DNA from: Clostridia bacterium
GTDB taxonomy: Bacteria > Bacillota > Peptococcia > DRI-13 > UBA5745
Direction of reading: 5' to 3'
Assembly (NCBI GenBank): GCA_018436095.1
Contig: JAHDMJ010000011.1
Location: 1 to 64,000, forward strand
DNA: 64,000 nt
In this document: one piece after another, positions 8,143 to 16,671 of the stretch
Layout: every line of letters starts with the position of its first letter
Position numbering within the stretch: position 1 is the stretch's first letter
Translations under genes and position numbers: made by a program
The notes under the pieces: generated by a model
What the model was told of the DNA's origin: nothing
Database searches by the model: none
Seen by the model: the letters and a program-made list of their open reading frames with translations, nothing else

Positions 8143-10143
8143 ATGATATCTATTACCAAAAAACCTTTATTGATCTTTATTCTTTCCCTTGCTCTGTTTG
8201 GCTTATTTAGTGGCTGCAGCCAAAAAGCGGCATACCAGTTATACGAGCTGGATTTTGACGTCTCCCGGCATGAGCCTGACGATATTCAAATCCTGGCTAT
8301 GGGTAAAGAGCACTTGCTATATGGCGTAAGCCGGGTTCTTTATAATGAAACAGGCTTAGGCTATACAACGGTCTTGGGCGCCTATCGCTATACCTACGAT
8401 GGCCGCCATATCCCTTTGATGGAAGCTGATGATAGGAATAGCTACCCCAACCATTTCTTCCATTCCGGCATGATAAACGGCGAAAACTATGCTTTCAGCC
8501 TGATCAGGCCCGGCATGGATGCGGATTACTATTATACAGAGGTTTTTGCAGGCGCCGGCCAGGGTCCGGCAAATTCCATTTATGTTGGCAAAAGCTATTT
8601 CAGCCATCTGCCCAAATTTATTTCTTTGAATGACAAGATTTATTTCATAGCCAGCAAAGAATCCCAAAGCATCATCTTATACGATACCGAATCAGAGTTC
8701 AGATCAATAATAGGCAGAGAAATGCAGCTCAATTACGAAGGTAAAGAATTCCGGCTGCTGTCCACGGAAGACATCTCATCTAATAATAAGGAAATTCTTC
8801 TCCCTTTAGAAAACGGCGGCAAAGGCTACTACGGCATCCACAATGGCGCCGAGCTTACCTTGGTTTGGCAGGCCGACAGGGAATATCTTATGGCCGGCCT
8901 TCTGGAAAAGGGCTTGCTGGCCTGCCGGCACCCCGAAAAGGGCGCCACAGCATCGCAAGAGATCTATTATGACAAGGGCTTCCTATATTCTCAATCGGAA
9001 AGCCAGCTTAAAAAGGTTCTTCCGGAAGGCTATTATCACAATCTGGTATCCGATGGAAAAAGCAACGCCTTAATTATTGAGCAGACTGATTCTTTGCAGC
9101 CAAAGATAGCTCTGCAGCATATTTGGCTTACTCCCGAAGAACGTGTGGAAGCTGCCGCCGTCCCCTTACCGGCAGGCCTCTCTACAGAAAGGTTCTCGAT
9201 TTTTTCTGCGGAGGAACAGGCCTTTGGCCTTCGATTTATCGAAGAGGGGCGTCTTTTTCTGTATACGGATGAAATGCCTGCCGGCAACAGCCTGCTGCGC
9301 AAAGCAACGTTTTCCGAAGGTCCTGCGGACACGGACCCGGAAGCGCCCCCTCCGTCGCAGCCTGCCGCCGCCTTGCCAGCCCAACCGGCCCGTCCTGCCT
9401 TGCCGCCAGTGCAGAAGACAGAAAAAATCATTGAGGGCTATGCAGCAGACCATATCCTCTACCAAGACTCCTATACTTCCTCGGGAATTCTATTTTTCAA
9501 TACACGGTTCATCCCCGAATTTGGCGAAAAGAATCAAGGCGCCGCCTTTATCGATCACGAAAAAAATCAATTGGAGATCAATATCGGCGTAAACGTTTTT
9601 TCCTTAGGCAAGCATAATATTCAGCCCTCCCTGACCTACGCAGTCTCTCTGGATACTTATGAAATCCTCAATAAAGAAATGGTAGCTTCCGGTGTGCCGG
9701 CCACAGATGGCGGCTTAGGCAATCTCACCGGTGAAAGGCTTGCAGACATCGCCCGGCTTTATGAAGGGCTGATTCATGAGGGAGCCGGCCTTTATGGCCA
9801 GGAATACAATCAAAAAATCGAATATACGTCTGATTCCATAAACCAGCTAAGCTATTATTCCGATAAAAAGCTGCTTAAATATGCCCTCAACTCCGACGGA
9901 GCATTTTCTGAATCCTGCTCCTATGAACTATACACCCGTTTTCTGGCTTCACCTTTCACTTTGCTGGAAGAAATCTCAAAGCTGGCGCCGGAAGACCAGC
10001 GGCGTGTATTAAATTTGCTTTGCTATTATCCCAGAAATTACGATCTTCAGGGGGAATTTGATCCTGTATTGGACAGCGTTAGCATTAGCGACACTATAGC
10101 ACTTTTAAGAGAAGCCTACGAAACCCGGCCGCCCGTATATTAA
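8143..10143 (+). CDS. large lipoprotein with proline-rich linker and shared C-terminal module
   Basis: This 666-residue precursor has a signal peptide with lipobox LFSGC, so the mature protein should be lipid-anchored outside the membrane. Residues about 30-385 are beta-rich with repeated Tyr/Phe-containing strands, perhaps a propeller. A Pro/Ala-rich linker follows (PEAPPPSQPAAALPAQPA, residues about 400-425). Residues about 560-662 form the helical module shared with the 3264-4592 lipoprotein (73 of 103 positions identical). No protease or glycosidase motif is visible. The gene ends the exported-protein island and is followed by a terminator at 10,182. Confidence 0.8.
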   Translation: MISITKKPLLIFILSLALFGLFSGCSQKAAYQLYELDFDVSRHEPDDIQILAMGKEHLLYGVSRVLYNETGLGYTTVLGAYRYTYDGRHIPLMEADDRNSYPNHFFHSGMINGENYAFSLIRPGMDADYYYTEVFAGAGQGPANSIYVGKSYFSHLPKFISLNDKIYFIASKESQSIILYDTESEFRSIIGREMQLNYEGKEFRLLSTEDISSNNKEILLPLENGGKGYYGIHNGAELTLVWQADREYLMAGLLEKGLLACRHPEKGATASQEIYYDKGFLYSQSESQLKKVLPEGYYHNLVSDGKSNALIIEQTDSLQPKIALQHIWLTPEERVEAAAVPLPAGLSTERFSIFSAEEQAFGLRFIEEGRLFLYTDEMPAGNSLLRKATFSEGPADTDPEAPPPSQPAAALPAQPARPALPPVQKTEKIIEGYAADHILYQDSYTSSGILFFNTRFIPEFGEKNQGAAFIDHEKNQLEINIGVNVFSLGKHNIQPSLTYAVSLDTYEILNKEMVASGVPATDGGLGNLTGERLADIARLYEGLIHEGAGLYGQEYNQKIEYTSDSINQLSYYSDKKLLKYALNSDGAFSESCSYELYTRFLASPFTLLEEISKLAPEDQRRVLNLLCYYPRNYDLQGEFDPVLDSVSISDTIALLREAYETRPPVY

Positions 10144-10181
10144 CAATATCACTCCTTATGAAAAACATGCCCTATTGAAAA

Positions 10182-10214
10182 AAAGCTGCCTTTTTACGGC
10201 AGCTTTAGCTTTTT
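10182..10214 (+). terminator. rho-independent terminator after the large lipoprotein
   Basis: The arms AAAGCTGCC (10182-10190) and GGCAGCTTT (10198-10206) are perfect, with a 7-base loop, followed by AGCTTTTTT. It lies about 40 bases after the lipoprotein stop. Confidence 0.75.
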
Positions 10215-10365
10215 TCTCTCTTATTTCAACAAAATGTTGAAAAAAATTATTTATTTTTGATAAAAAACAATATTTTTCGCCGGCATAGGCAATACTTCTT
10301 TAATCACTTTAGTGCTTATGATATAATGAACTCGCAGGATGGCAGAGATTACCTTTATTTCCTCA

Positions 10366-10521
10366 CTAAGCAGCCAGGTTCTCTTCTGCGGCGGCGGTTA
10401 CGGCCAGCCCCCTTTCTACTTCCTCCATAGCTTCCCGATGGCTATCGGCAGAAAACAAGAACTTACCGGTCCCGTCGAATACCTCTACATGACCATTAAT
10501 AAACTTGAGCTTGACATCCAT
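10366..10521 (-). CDS. small acidic conserved-looking protein, 51 residues
   Basis: On the minus strand a strong AGGAGGTG site stands 6 bases before an ATG at 10521. The product begins MDVKLKFINGHVEVFDGTG and ends in a helical acidic segment (HREAMEEVERGLAV, AEENLAA). The pattern is two or three short strands followed by one helix. The codon quality and ribosome site make it convincing as a gene. I do not recognise a characterised family. It lies downstream of tex in the same orientation and may be cotranscribed with it. Confidence 0.75.
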   Translation of the reverse strand: MDVKLKFINGHVEVFDGTGKFLFSADSHREAMEEVERGLAVTAAAEENLAA

Positions 10522-10605
10522 AACTGGCACCTCCTTGTATTAATTGATCTACATCAATCATACAAAAGAACCTGTACGAAAAACCCGCCAGTTATTTGCA
10601 AAGCT

Positions 10606-12771
10606 TTACTCTTTTTGCTTTTTCATGGACAAGCTTATTCTTTTTCTTGCCGGATCTACCGCCAGCACAGTGACCCTTACCTGATCGCCTACCTTGGCTA
10701 CTTCTGAAGGATGCTTGATGTACCTATCCGCTGCCTGGGAAAGATGAACCAGGCCATCCTGATGGACGCCGATATCTACAAAAATACCAAAATCGATGAC
10801 GTTGCGGACGGTACCGTCCAATACCATACCCGGCTTTAGATCCTCCATGGATAAGATATCGGTCCGCAGCACAGGCGGCGGCAATTGATCCCGCAAATCC
10901 CGTCCGGGCTGCAGCAATTCTGCCACCATATCCTGCAAAGTAGGCACACCCACACCGATGGCAGCGGCCACCTTTTCTTCCCCTTGGCGCCGTATTTGCT
11001 CCGGCAGCGACAATAACTCTTTTCTCCCTACATCAAAGACAGAAAAATGAAACAAGGACAGCAGCTTTTCAGCCGCCTCATAAGACTCGGGATGAACAGC
11101 CGTATTATCCAATACGCCGTCAGCTCCGGGAATTCGCAAGAATCCGGCGCACTGCTGAAAGGCCTTGGGTCCCAGCTTGGGTACTTTAAGCAATTGCCGG
11201 CGGCTCCGGAAAGCTCCTTCGTTTTCCCGGAAAGCCACCAGGTTTTCCGCCACTGTGGCAGAAAGTCCCGCCACATAAGTCAAAAGGGAAGGCGAGGCCG
11301 TATTCAAATCCACGCCAACCTGATTGACGCAATTCTCCACCACGCCGGATAAAGCCTTCTCCAACTCCTTCTCCGGCATGTCATGCTGATATTGACCCAC
11401 GCCTATGGACTTGGGATCAATTTTCACCAGCTCCGCCAAAGGATCCTGGAGCCGGCGGGCTATGGAGGCAGCGCTGCGCAGCGTCACATCAAATTGAGGA
11501 AACTCTTTGGCTGCCAGGCTTGAGGCTGAGTACACGGAGGCGCCGGCTTCATTGACGATGGCATAAGACACTGGACGGGATATCTCACCGATAAGCTCCG
11601 CCACAAAAAGCTCCGATTCCTTTGAAGCAGTGCCATTGCCGATGGCTATTACATCTGCCTTATAGCGAAAAATCAGATCCCGCAGCACCTCTTTTGCCTC
11701 TGCTATACGTTTTTGGGGAGGCGTAGGATAAATGATGGCCGTATCCAGCACCTTGCCGGTAGCGTCTACCACTGCCAGCTTGCAGCCCGTACGGTAAGCG
11801 GGGTCAAAGCCGATGACCACTTTATCTTTCAGCGGCGGCTGCAGCAGCAAATGATTGAGATTCAAGCCAAAATTTTTAATGGCCTGACCGGCCGCCTTAT
11901 CCGTCAACTCTCCCCGCATTTCTCTTTCCAGAGAAGGCTGTATCAACCGTTTAAAGCTATCCCAGGCCGCGTCCTTGATGATAGAGGCCATGATGCTTTC
12001 ACCGGTAATCCAGGCCTCTTCCATCCGGAAACGAACCAGCTCTTCATCCACCGCCAAATTCACCTTGAGAAAGCCCTCTTTCTCCCCACGATTAATAGCT
12101 AAAATGCGATGGCTTGGCAGTTTTACCGCCGGCTCCTCGTAATCAAAATACTGAGAATATACGGCTCCCTCAGGCGCTGCCGGATCCCCGGTATTTTTAC
12201 AGACAATACGGCCTGTAGACCAAAAGAGTTGCCGCAAAACCTCTCTAAGGGCTGCATCATCGGCCATGTCCTCGGCGATTATATCTTTAGCCCCCGCCAA
12301 GACCTCCTGAGCCGTAGGCAAGCCTTTTTCCTCAGAGACATAAGGCAAAACCAATTGCCAAATATCCCCTTCCTTTAAATCCTGAGCCATGATCAAGCGG
12401 GCAAGGGGCTCAAGGCCTTTTTCTCTGGCAATACCGGCTCTGGTTCGGCGTTTAGGCCGGTAAGGCCGGTAAATATCTTCAAGCCTGGCCAAGGTTTCGG
12501 CCCCGCCGATAGCCGCTTCTAACTCCGGAGTCATTTTTTCTTGATCATTTAATGAGACCCTTATTTCTTCTTTGCGTTTTTCCAGGTTATTCAGGTATTC
12601 CAGCCGGTCACTGAATTGACGCAAAACCTGATCATCGCAAGACCCCGTCATTTCTTTGCGGTACCGGGCAATAAAAGGAATCGTATTACCTTCGCCGATG
12701 AGCTGTACAATATTGGCGGCATGAGTTTCCTTCAACGCAAATTCTTTTGCCAACGCTTTAACAATATCCAT
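10606..12771 (-). CDS. tex: Tex-family S1 RNA-binding protein
   Basis: The product is about 721 residues, normal for Tex (YhgF-like) proteins. In order it has the N-terminal helical region (FIARYRKEMTG), a YqgF/RNase H-like domain (GFDPAYRTGCKLAVVD), helix-hairpin-helix elements (VDLNTASPSLLTYVAGL; KLGPKAFQQCAGFLRIPG) and a C-terminal S1 domain (GTVRNVIDFGIFVDIGVHQDGLVHLS). Tex binds RNA in the cytoplasm and has been linked to transcription and transcript stability. I prefer the second ATG at 12771, which has AAAGGATGG just upstream; an ATG at 12780 overlaps that site. A perfect inverted repeat lies upstream. Confidence 0.93.
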   Translation of the reverse strand: MDIVKALAKEFALKETHAANIVQLIGEGNTIPFIARYRKEMTGSCDDQVLRQFSDRLEYLNNLEKRKEEIRVSLNDQEKMTPELEAAIGGAETLARLEDIYRPYRPKRRTRAGIAREKGLEPLARLIMAQDLKEGDIWQLVLPYVSEEKGLPTAQEVLAGAKDIIAEDMADDAALREVLRQLFWSTGRIVCKNTGDPAAPEGAVYSQYFDYEEPAVKLPSHRILAINRGEKEGFLKVNLAVDEELVRFRMEEAWITGESIMASIIKDAAWDSFKRLIQPSLEREMRGELTDKAAGQAIKNFGLNLNHLLLQPPLKDKVVIGFDPAYRTGCKLAVVDATGKVLDTAIIYPTPPQKRIAEAKEVLRDLIFRYKADVIAIGNGTASKESELFVAELIGEISRPVSYAIVNEAGASVYSASSLAAKEFPQFDVTLRSAASIARRLQDPLAELVKIDPKSIGVGQYQHDMPEKELEKALSGVVENCVNQVGVDLNTASPSLLTYVAGLSATVAENLVAFRENEGAFRSRRQLLKVPKLGPKAFQQCAGFLRIPGADGVLDNTAVHPESYEAAEKLLSLFHFSVFDVGRKELLSLPEQIRRQGEEKVAAAIGVGVPTLQDMVAELLQPGRDLRDQLPPPVLRTDILSMEDLKPGMVLDGTVRNVIDFGIFVDIGVHQDGLVHLSQAADRYIKHPSEVAKVGDQVRVTVLAVDPARKRISLSMKKQKE

Positions 12772-12804
12772 GGTATCCATCCTTTAGTGAATTAATTGGT
12801 TAAA

Positions 12805-12843
12805 CTCAAATAGTAAAAATAGTGATTATTTTTACTATTTGAG
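12805..12843. terminator. perfect 17-bp inverted repeat between the reductase gene and tex
   Basis: CTCAAATAGTAAAAATA (12805-12821) is exactly matched by its complement at 12827-12843 around a 5-base loop. It lies between the stop of the upstream minus-strand reductase and the start of tex. The AT-rich arm makes it a weak terminator without a clear T tract; it could equally be an operator for tex. Confidence 0.5.
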
Positions 12844-12895
12844 TAGATTATATCATTTTTACCAAAAAAGCTATATCATATCCAGGCTATTTCTG

Positions 12896-13774
12896 CTATG
12901 ATTTACTTAGGCTATCTAAATATTTGGCAGCTTCCTGACCGGCGATCAATCCTTCCCCTGCAGCCTTGGCTATTTGCAAAGGCTGGCCGGTACAATCACC
13001 GCAAGCAAAAAGCCCCGGCAGATTTGTCTTCATTTCCTTGTTTACCATGATGAATCCCTTATCGATCTCAAGACCGCTTACCATTGCCTGAGGAGCCACT
13101 GCATCCCGCAGCAGAAAAACGCCTTGGGCCTCAATTTTGACGGAAGATTCACCTTTGACCTCCACAGCTTTTACGGTATTATCTCCTTGGATGGACTGTA
13201 AAGTTCCCTGTTGCCAGTCCACGTCTTCTCTCAGCTCTTTGGGGCGGGGACCGGGGTTGATATAGACAATTTGAACGCCGATGCCTGCCAAATAATTAGC
13301 CTCTTCCGCGGCGTCCGCAGCCAGGCCATAAACCACTGCTTTTTTTCCGCGATAAAGCATACCGTCGCAAGTGGCACAATAGCTGACTCCTTTGCCTAAA
13401 AACTCCTCTTCCCCTTCAATGGCTTTTGACCTGAGCGCACCCGTAGCTAAAATTACAGCTTTGGCTGTCAGCACCTCGCTGCCGTAACCAACCATATATT
13501 GCTGGCCCATAGAAAAGACATTGGTAGCTTTACCCCTTATCACAGTCACTCCTAGCCTGCCGGCGTGTTCCTCGAAAGCCTTCATGATCTCCATCCCCGT
13601 CACCCCCGGCAAGCCCAGATAATTGTCTATCCTTTCCGCCCGGGAAAGCTTGGTAGCGCCTCCATCCAGCACCAACACCCGGTAACCCCGTATGACGCTG
13701 TTAATAGCAGCAGATAAGCCTGCGGGGCCGCCCCCAATAATAATAATATCTCCTTGATTGTCCATAACGTTCAT
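12896..13774 (-). CDS. thioredoxin reductase-like flavoprotein lacking NADPH motifs (ferredoxin-type candidate)
   Basis: The 292-residue product has the FAD motif GGGPAGL (14-20), the redox pair CATC (133-136) followed by DG, and the C-terminal FAD contact CGDCTGQPLQIAKAAGEG, all typical of low-molecular-weight thioredoxin reductases. The second Rossmann site, normally GGGxSA, reads GLAADAAEEA (150-159). The HRRxxxR motif that binds the NADPH phosphate is replaced by NPGPRPKEL. Loss of both motifs is the hallmark of the ferredoxin-dependent FFTR and related DFTR types known from clostridia. I infer a ferredoxin- or unknown-donor enzyme that reduces thioredoxin. The start at 13774 follows GAGGTG by 7 bases. 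Confidence 0.85.
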   Translation of the reverse strand: MNVMDNQGDIIIIGGGPAGLSAAINSVIRGYRVLVLDGGATKLSRAERIDNYLGLPGVTGMEIMKAFEEHAGRLGVTVIRGKATNVFSMGQQYMVGYGSEVLTAKAVILATGALRSKAIEGEEEFLGKGVSYCATCDGMLYRGKKAVVYGLAADAAEEANYLAGIGVQIVYINPGPRPKELREDVDWQQGTLQSIQGDNTVKAVEVKGESSVKIEAQGVFLLRDAVAPQAMVSGLEIDKGFIMVNKEMKTNLPGLFACGDCTGQPLQIAKAAGEGLIAGQEAAKYLDSLSKS

Positions 13775-13887
13775 TTTTATCACCTCAGTTTTTATTCGTT
13801 TATTCCCTTGCCAACCAGAAAGGAAGATGAGTTATCGTACACTGTCTTCAAGCAGCGCAAACTTATGGCCGTAACCTTCAAGCCTAT

Positions 13888-14661
13888 TTGAACCATCCAT
13901 TGGGTGGTAAGAATACCCTGCAGGATAAAATTTTTCAGCTTTTTCTTCGTTATTTGAGTCCCAAGGCTAATGTGCTTGATCTGGGCTGCGGCGCCGGTAC
14001 TCATTTAAAACTGGTTTTAGAGGGTAATCCCTCCAGGAAAGTCACCGGTATTGATTTATGTCCGGAAATGATCAAAACAGCCAGGCAATCAGTACCAAAA
14101 GGTACCTTTGCTTGCCGGGATCTTCGGACATTCAAATTTCCCGAAAGCACTTATGATGCCGTAATCTTAGCTTCCGTAATCAACCATCTGAAAGCCGAAG
14201 AGTTAGAAAAGCTGGTTGTGGATGTAGCTTATACCATTAAACCTGACGGCCTTTTATTTATGAATTTTTGGTCCGGCGAATACTCCGGTTTTAAGTGTCT
14301 GGATTTTGCCGACCGGCCCATGCTGGTTAACTATTATGACTGCCTTTACATCCTAAATCTAATGCGTGATCATAACTTTGGCAGTCTAAAAGTGAAAAGA
14401 TTCCATCAGCAATTGGAAACCTCCGCCGGCTCCGAGACTATACAGGACTGTTATTATTTTGGCCATATGTTGAAGGAAGTAGACATGAACCTGCGGCTGA
14501 AATCTGCGGTAACGGAACCCATGATTTTTTATGCCCCCAACAAGAGAAGGGATCCGGATAAAGCAGAGGCCAAAAAAGCCGGCCAAACATCAAAATCAAA
14601 AATGGATCAGGAGTTTGATTTTGATACGGCAGAAGATGAAAACAAAGATTTACTAGAGTAA
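13888..14661 (+). CDS. SAM-dependent methyltransferase, N-terminus uncertain
   Basis: Motif I is VLDLGCGAGTH, followed by the acidic end of strand 2 (VTGIDLCPEM) and motif post-II (YDAVILASVINHL). This is a class I methyltransferase of the Methyltransf_25/11 kind; the substrate is not predictable. The C-terminal 45 residues are charged (KRRDPDKAEAKKAGQ, DFDTAEDENKD). The only in-frame start is a TTG at 13888 without a good ribosome site. Coding-like sequence extends upstream: TYGRNLQAYLNHP in this phase and DELSYTVFKQ in another, joined at about 13850-13860. An upstream frameshift is therefore likely. The 3' end overlaps rnhA by 9 bases, convergently. Confidence 0.75.
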   Translation: MNHPLGGKNTLQDKIFQLFLRYLSPKANVLDLGCGAGTHLKLVLEGNPSRKVTGIDLCPEMIKTARQSVPKGTFACRDLRTFKFPESTYDAVILASVINHLKAEELEKLVVDVAYTIKPDGLLFMNFWSGEYSGFKCLDFADRPMLVNYYDCLYILNLMRDHNFGSLKVKRFHQQLETSAGSETIQDCYYFGHMLKEVDMNLRLKSAVTEPMIFYAPNKRRDPDKAEAKKAGQTSKSKMDQEFDFDTAEDENKDLLE

Positions 14662-15111
14662 AGCCTTGTATTTGGCAGCCTCTTCCACGGCCATAGCGTC
14701 ACACCTGTTATTATACGGGTTGTCGCTATGGCCTTTTACTTTATGCCAGGATATCTCATGAATTTGAGCCAGCTCCAAAAGCCGCCGCCACAGATCCTGG
14801 TTTTCTACCGGTTCCTTTTTAGAGGTAAGCCACCCGTTTTTTTGCCATTTTGCCAGCCAGCCTTGAGAAAAAGCATTGATTAAATAAGCGCTGTCGCTAA
14901 AAAGCTCCACCTGGCAGGGCCGTTTAAGGGCTTCTAAAGCTTTGATAGCAGCCATCATCTCCATACGGTTGTTGGTGGTTTCTTTCTCACCGCCCTGCAG
15001 AGTCCGCTCTTCCCCTTGCCACATAAGAATAGCGCCCCAGCCGCCGGGGCCGGGATTGCCGCTGCAAGCGCCATCCGTATAAATCATTACTTGGCTGCGA
15101 TTATTAGTCAA
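14653..15111 (-). CDS. rnhA: ribonuclease HI
   Basis: At 152 residues this is a standard RNase HI that removes RNA from RNA:DNA hybrids. The catalytic acidic set is visible: YTDGACSGNPG (Asp13), NNRMEMMA (Glu), FSDSAYLI (Asp) and the C-terminal RCDAMA (Asp), plus the histidine in KGHSDNPYNN. There is no N-terminal hybrid-binding domain. The gene overlaps the stop of the upstream DUF3048 lipoprotein gene by 8 bases, which suggests translational coupling in one operon. Confidence 0.95.
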   Translation of the reverse strand: MTNNRSQVMIYTDGACSGNPGPGGWGAILMWQGEERTLQGGEKETTNNRMEMMAAIKALEALKRPCQVELFSDSAYLINAFSQGWLAKWQKNGWLTSKKEPVENQDLWRRLLELAQIHEISWHKVKGHSDNPYNNRCDAMAVEEAAKYKALL

Positions 15112-16141
15112 AACTCACATCTCCCATACTGTCCACTACCTGAATCCAGGTTTTGCCCGGTTTCCTGGCCATAACTTGGCCGTTGCCATCCCGGATAATC
15201 AGAGGCTTATCTGCCGCAGTTTTTTCCCAGGTGCCCCGGACAATCTGATTTTCAACAATACACAGGGCCTGGCCGCTGCCTATGATGTCCACCGAAGAAG
15301 TAACGGGATCCGTATTGCGGGCCCTGGTTTTGGCTGCCACCACAAAAATAGTATCTGCCACCAAGGGTATACCGTCGGCGGTAGCCTGGGCTTTGCCGTT
15401 GATATAACGCCGGTATTGGCCGCCGTCATTGCCTAAGCCCTCTTCCCAAATCCATTGGGCCTGATAGCCGTATCTGCCGGTGGCATAAGTCAAAGTTACC
15501 TGGCCGCTTACCAAAGGCTCGCCGCTAAATTCCCTGCTGAGGGGAGGCAGGTCCGGCACCTTATAAGCATATTGCTTATTCGTTGCGGCTTCCACCAACT
15601 TTTCTGTGCTGGTGTAAGTATTGTGGGGCCTTTTTCTGGAGGAATCCTGCCAAAAGTATTTTTGGGCATTGCTGATTTCATTGATATCTTTGATCTTTAG
15701 CTCACCAATCATAGATAAAGCGTCGGTGGCTCCGCCCACGTGGGCGTAAGGCAAATCCATTCCCTTAGCTAACTGCACAAAGTAATAACGAGCGCTGCGA
15801 ACCGGCCCGATTACCTCGGCGCTCTTCGTATAAAACAGAGCCATATATCTGGTAATGGCCCCTTCGGCCATGATTTCAAAAACGATATCGGCTTTATCAA
15901 TGCCCATTTGGGGCCGGGCTTGGGACTGATTATCAATCATCACCAAAACGCCGGTAGGCAGCTCAGCCTTGCCCTCGGAAAGGCCTAATGCCGGCAACTC
16001 CCGGGTTTGATGGCCTTTGCCGATCACCGGTTTGCCCGGGCCGCCGGGCCCTTGCCCTGCCGAACCGCCGTCCTTACCGCAGCCGGAAAGAAGAAGTAAT
16101 GCCGCTAACGATACTACAAGAATTCTCTGTGCCATTTTCAT
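15104..16141 (-). CDS. DUF3048 (YerB-like) lipoprotein
   Basis: The 345-residue precursor has a signal with lipobox LLLSGC followed by a Gly-rich spacer, then the DUF3048 N-domain (GVLVMIDNQSQARPQMGIDKAD, split here only in description; AEGAITRYMALFY) and C-domain (YQAQWIWEEGLGNDGGQYRR). YerB-type lipoproteins are common in Firmicutes; their biochemical role is not established. AAGGAAGG precedes the ATG. It is divergent from the L,D-transpeptidase gene at 16235, with under 100 bases between them for both promoters. Confidence 0.85.
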   Translation of the reverse strand: MKMAQRILVVSLAALLLLSGCGKDGGSAGQGPGGPGKPVIGKGHQTRELPALGLSEGKAELPTGVLVMIDNQSQARPQMGIDKADIVFEIMAEGAITRYMALFYTKSAEVIGPVRSARYYFVQLAKGMDLPYAHVGGATDALSMIGELKIKDINEISNAQKYFWQDSSRKRPHNTYTSTEKLVEAATNKQYAYKVPDLPPLSREFSGEPLVSGQVTLTYATGRYGYQAQWIWEEGLGNDGGQYRRYINGKAQATADGIPLVADTIFVVAAKTRARNTDPVTSSVDIIGSGQALCIVENQIVRGTWEKTAADKPLIIRDGNGQVMARKPGKTWIQVVDSMGDVSFD

Positions 16142-16234
16142 TCTGATAATCGTCCTTCCTTTTAGGGTATACTTGCTCTCTTTTGTTTAGAAATTCATAT
16201 GATATTCCAGCGACATGCCAAGGATGGTGGTAAG

Positions 16235-16576
16235 ATGAATAAATCTCTATATATCCACATAGAACGAAAGCGGCATCTTCTCTCCCTCTGTGACAACGGC
16301 CGGCTGCTGTATAGCTGGCCCTGTGCCGTGGGCAAAAAAGCCACGCCCACCCCTGCGGGCCAATTTCGAATCATCAGTAAAGTAGAGCTTGACAGCAAAC
16401 AAGTCTATGGCAGCCGCTGGATGGGCTTGGACCTGCCTCGTTACGGCATCCACGGCACCAATAATCCCTCTTCCATCGGTAAGGATGTATCCCTGGGCTG
16501 CATCCGCATGCATAATAAAGATGTGGAGAAGCTTTTTAATCTCGTCCATAAGGGAACCATCGTCAATATCACCTAA
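16235..16576 (+). CDS. minimal L,D-transpeptidase (YkuD domain)
   Basis: The 113-residue product is essentially a bare YkuD catalytic domain. It starts with YIHIERKRHLLSL, has GKKATPTPAGQF, and carries the catalytic His-Gly (YGIHGTNN) and Cys (SLGCIRMHN) signatures. Such enzymes crosslink or modify peptidoglycan. No signal peptide or LysM domain is visible from the ATG at 16235. A longer reading from 16199 adds only 12 residues without a hydrophobic segment. Small LysM-less YkuD proteins of this kind are frequent in spore formers. The export route is therefore unclear. Confidence 0.88.
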   Translation: MNKSLYIHIERKRHLLSLCDNGRLLYSWPCAVGKKATPTPAGQFRIISKVELDSKQVYGSRWMGLDLPRYGIHGTNNPSSIGKDVSLGCIRMHNKDVEKLFNLVHKGTIVNIT

Positions 16577-16671
16577 GTATTATATCATAAGAGCCGGGAA
16601 AAAACCTGCGGAAAATTTACGCCACAGGTATAACCCGCCTCGGGTACCTTAAGCAAAACCTCATTCCCATT

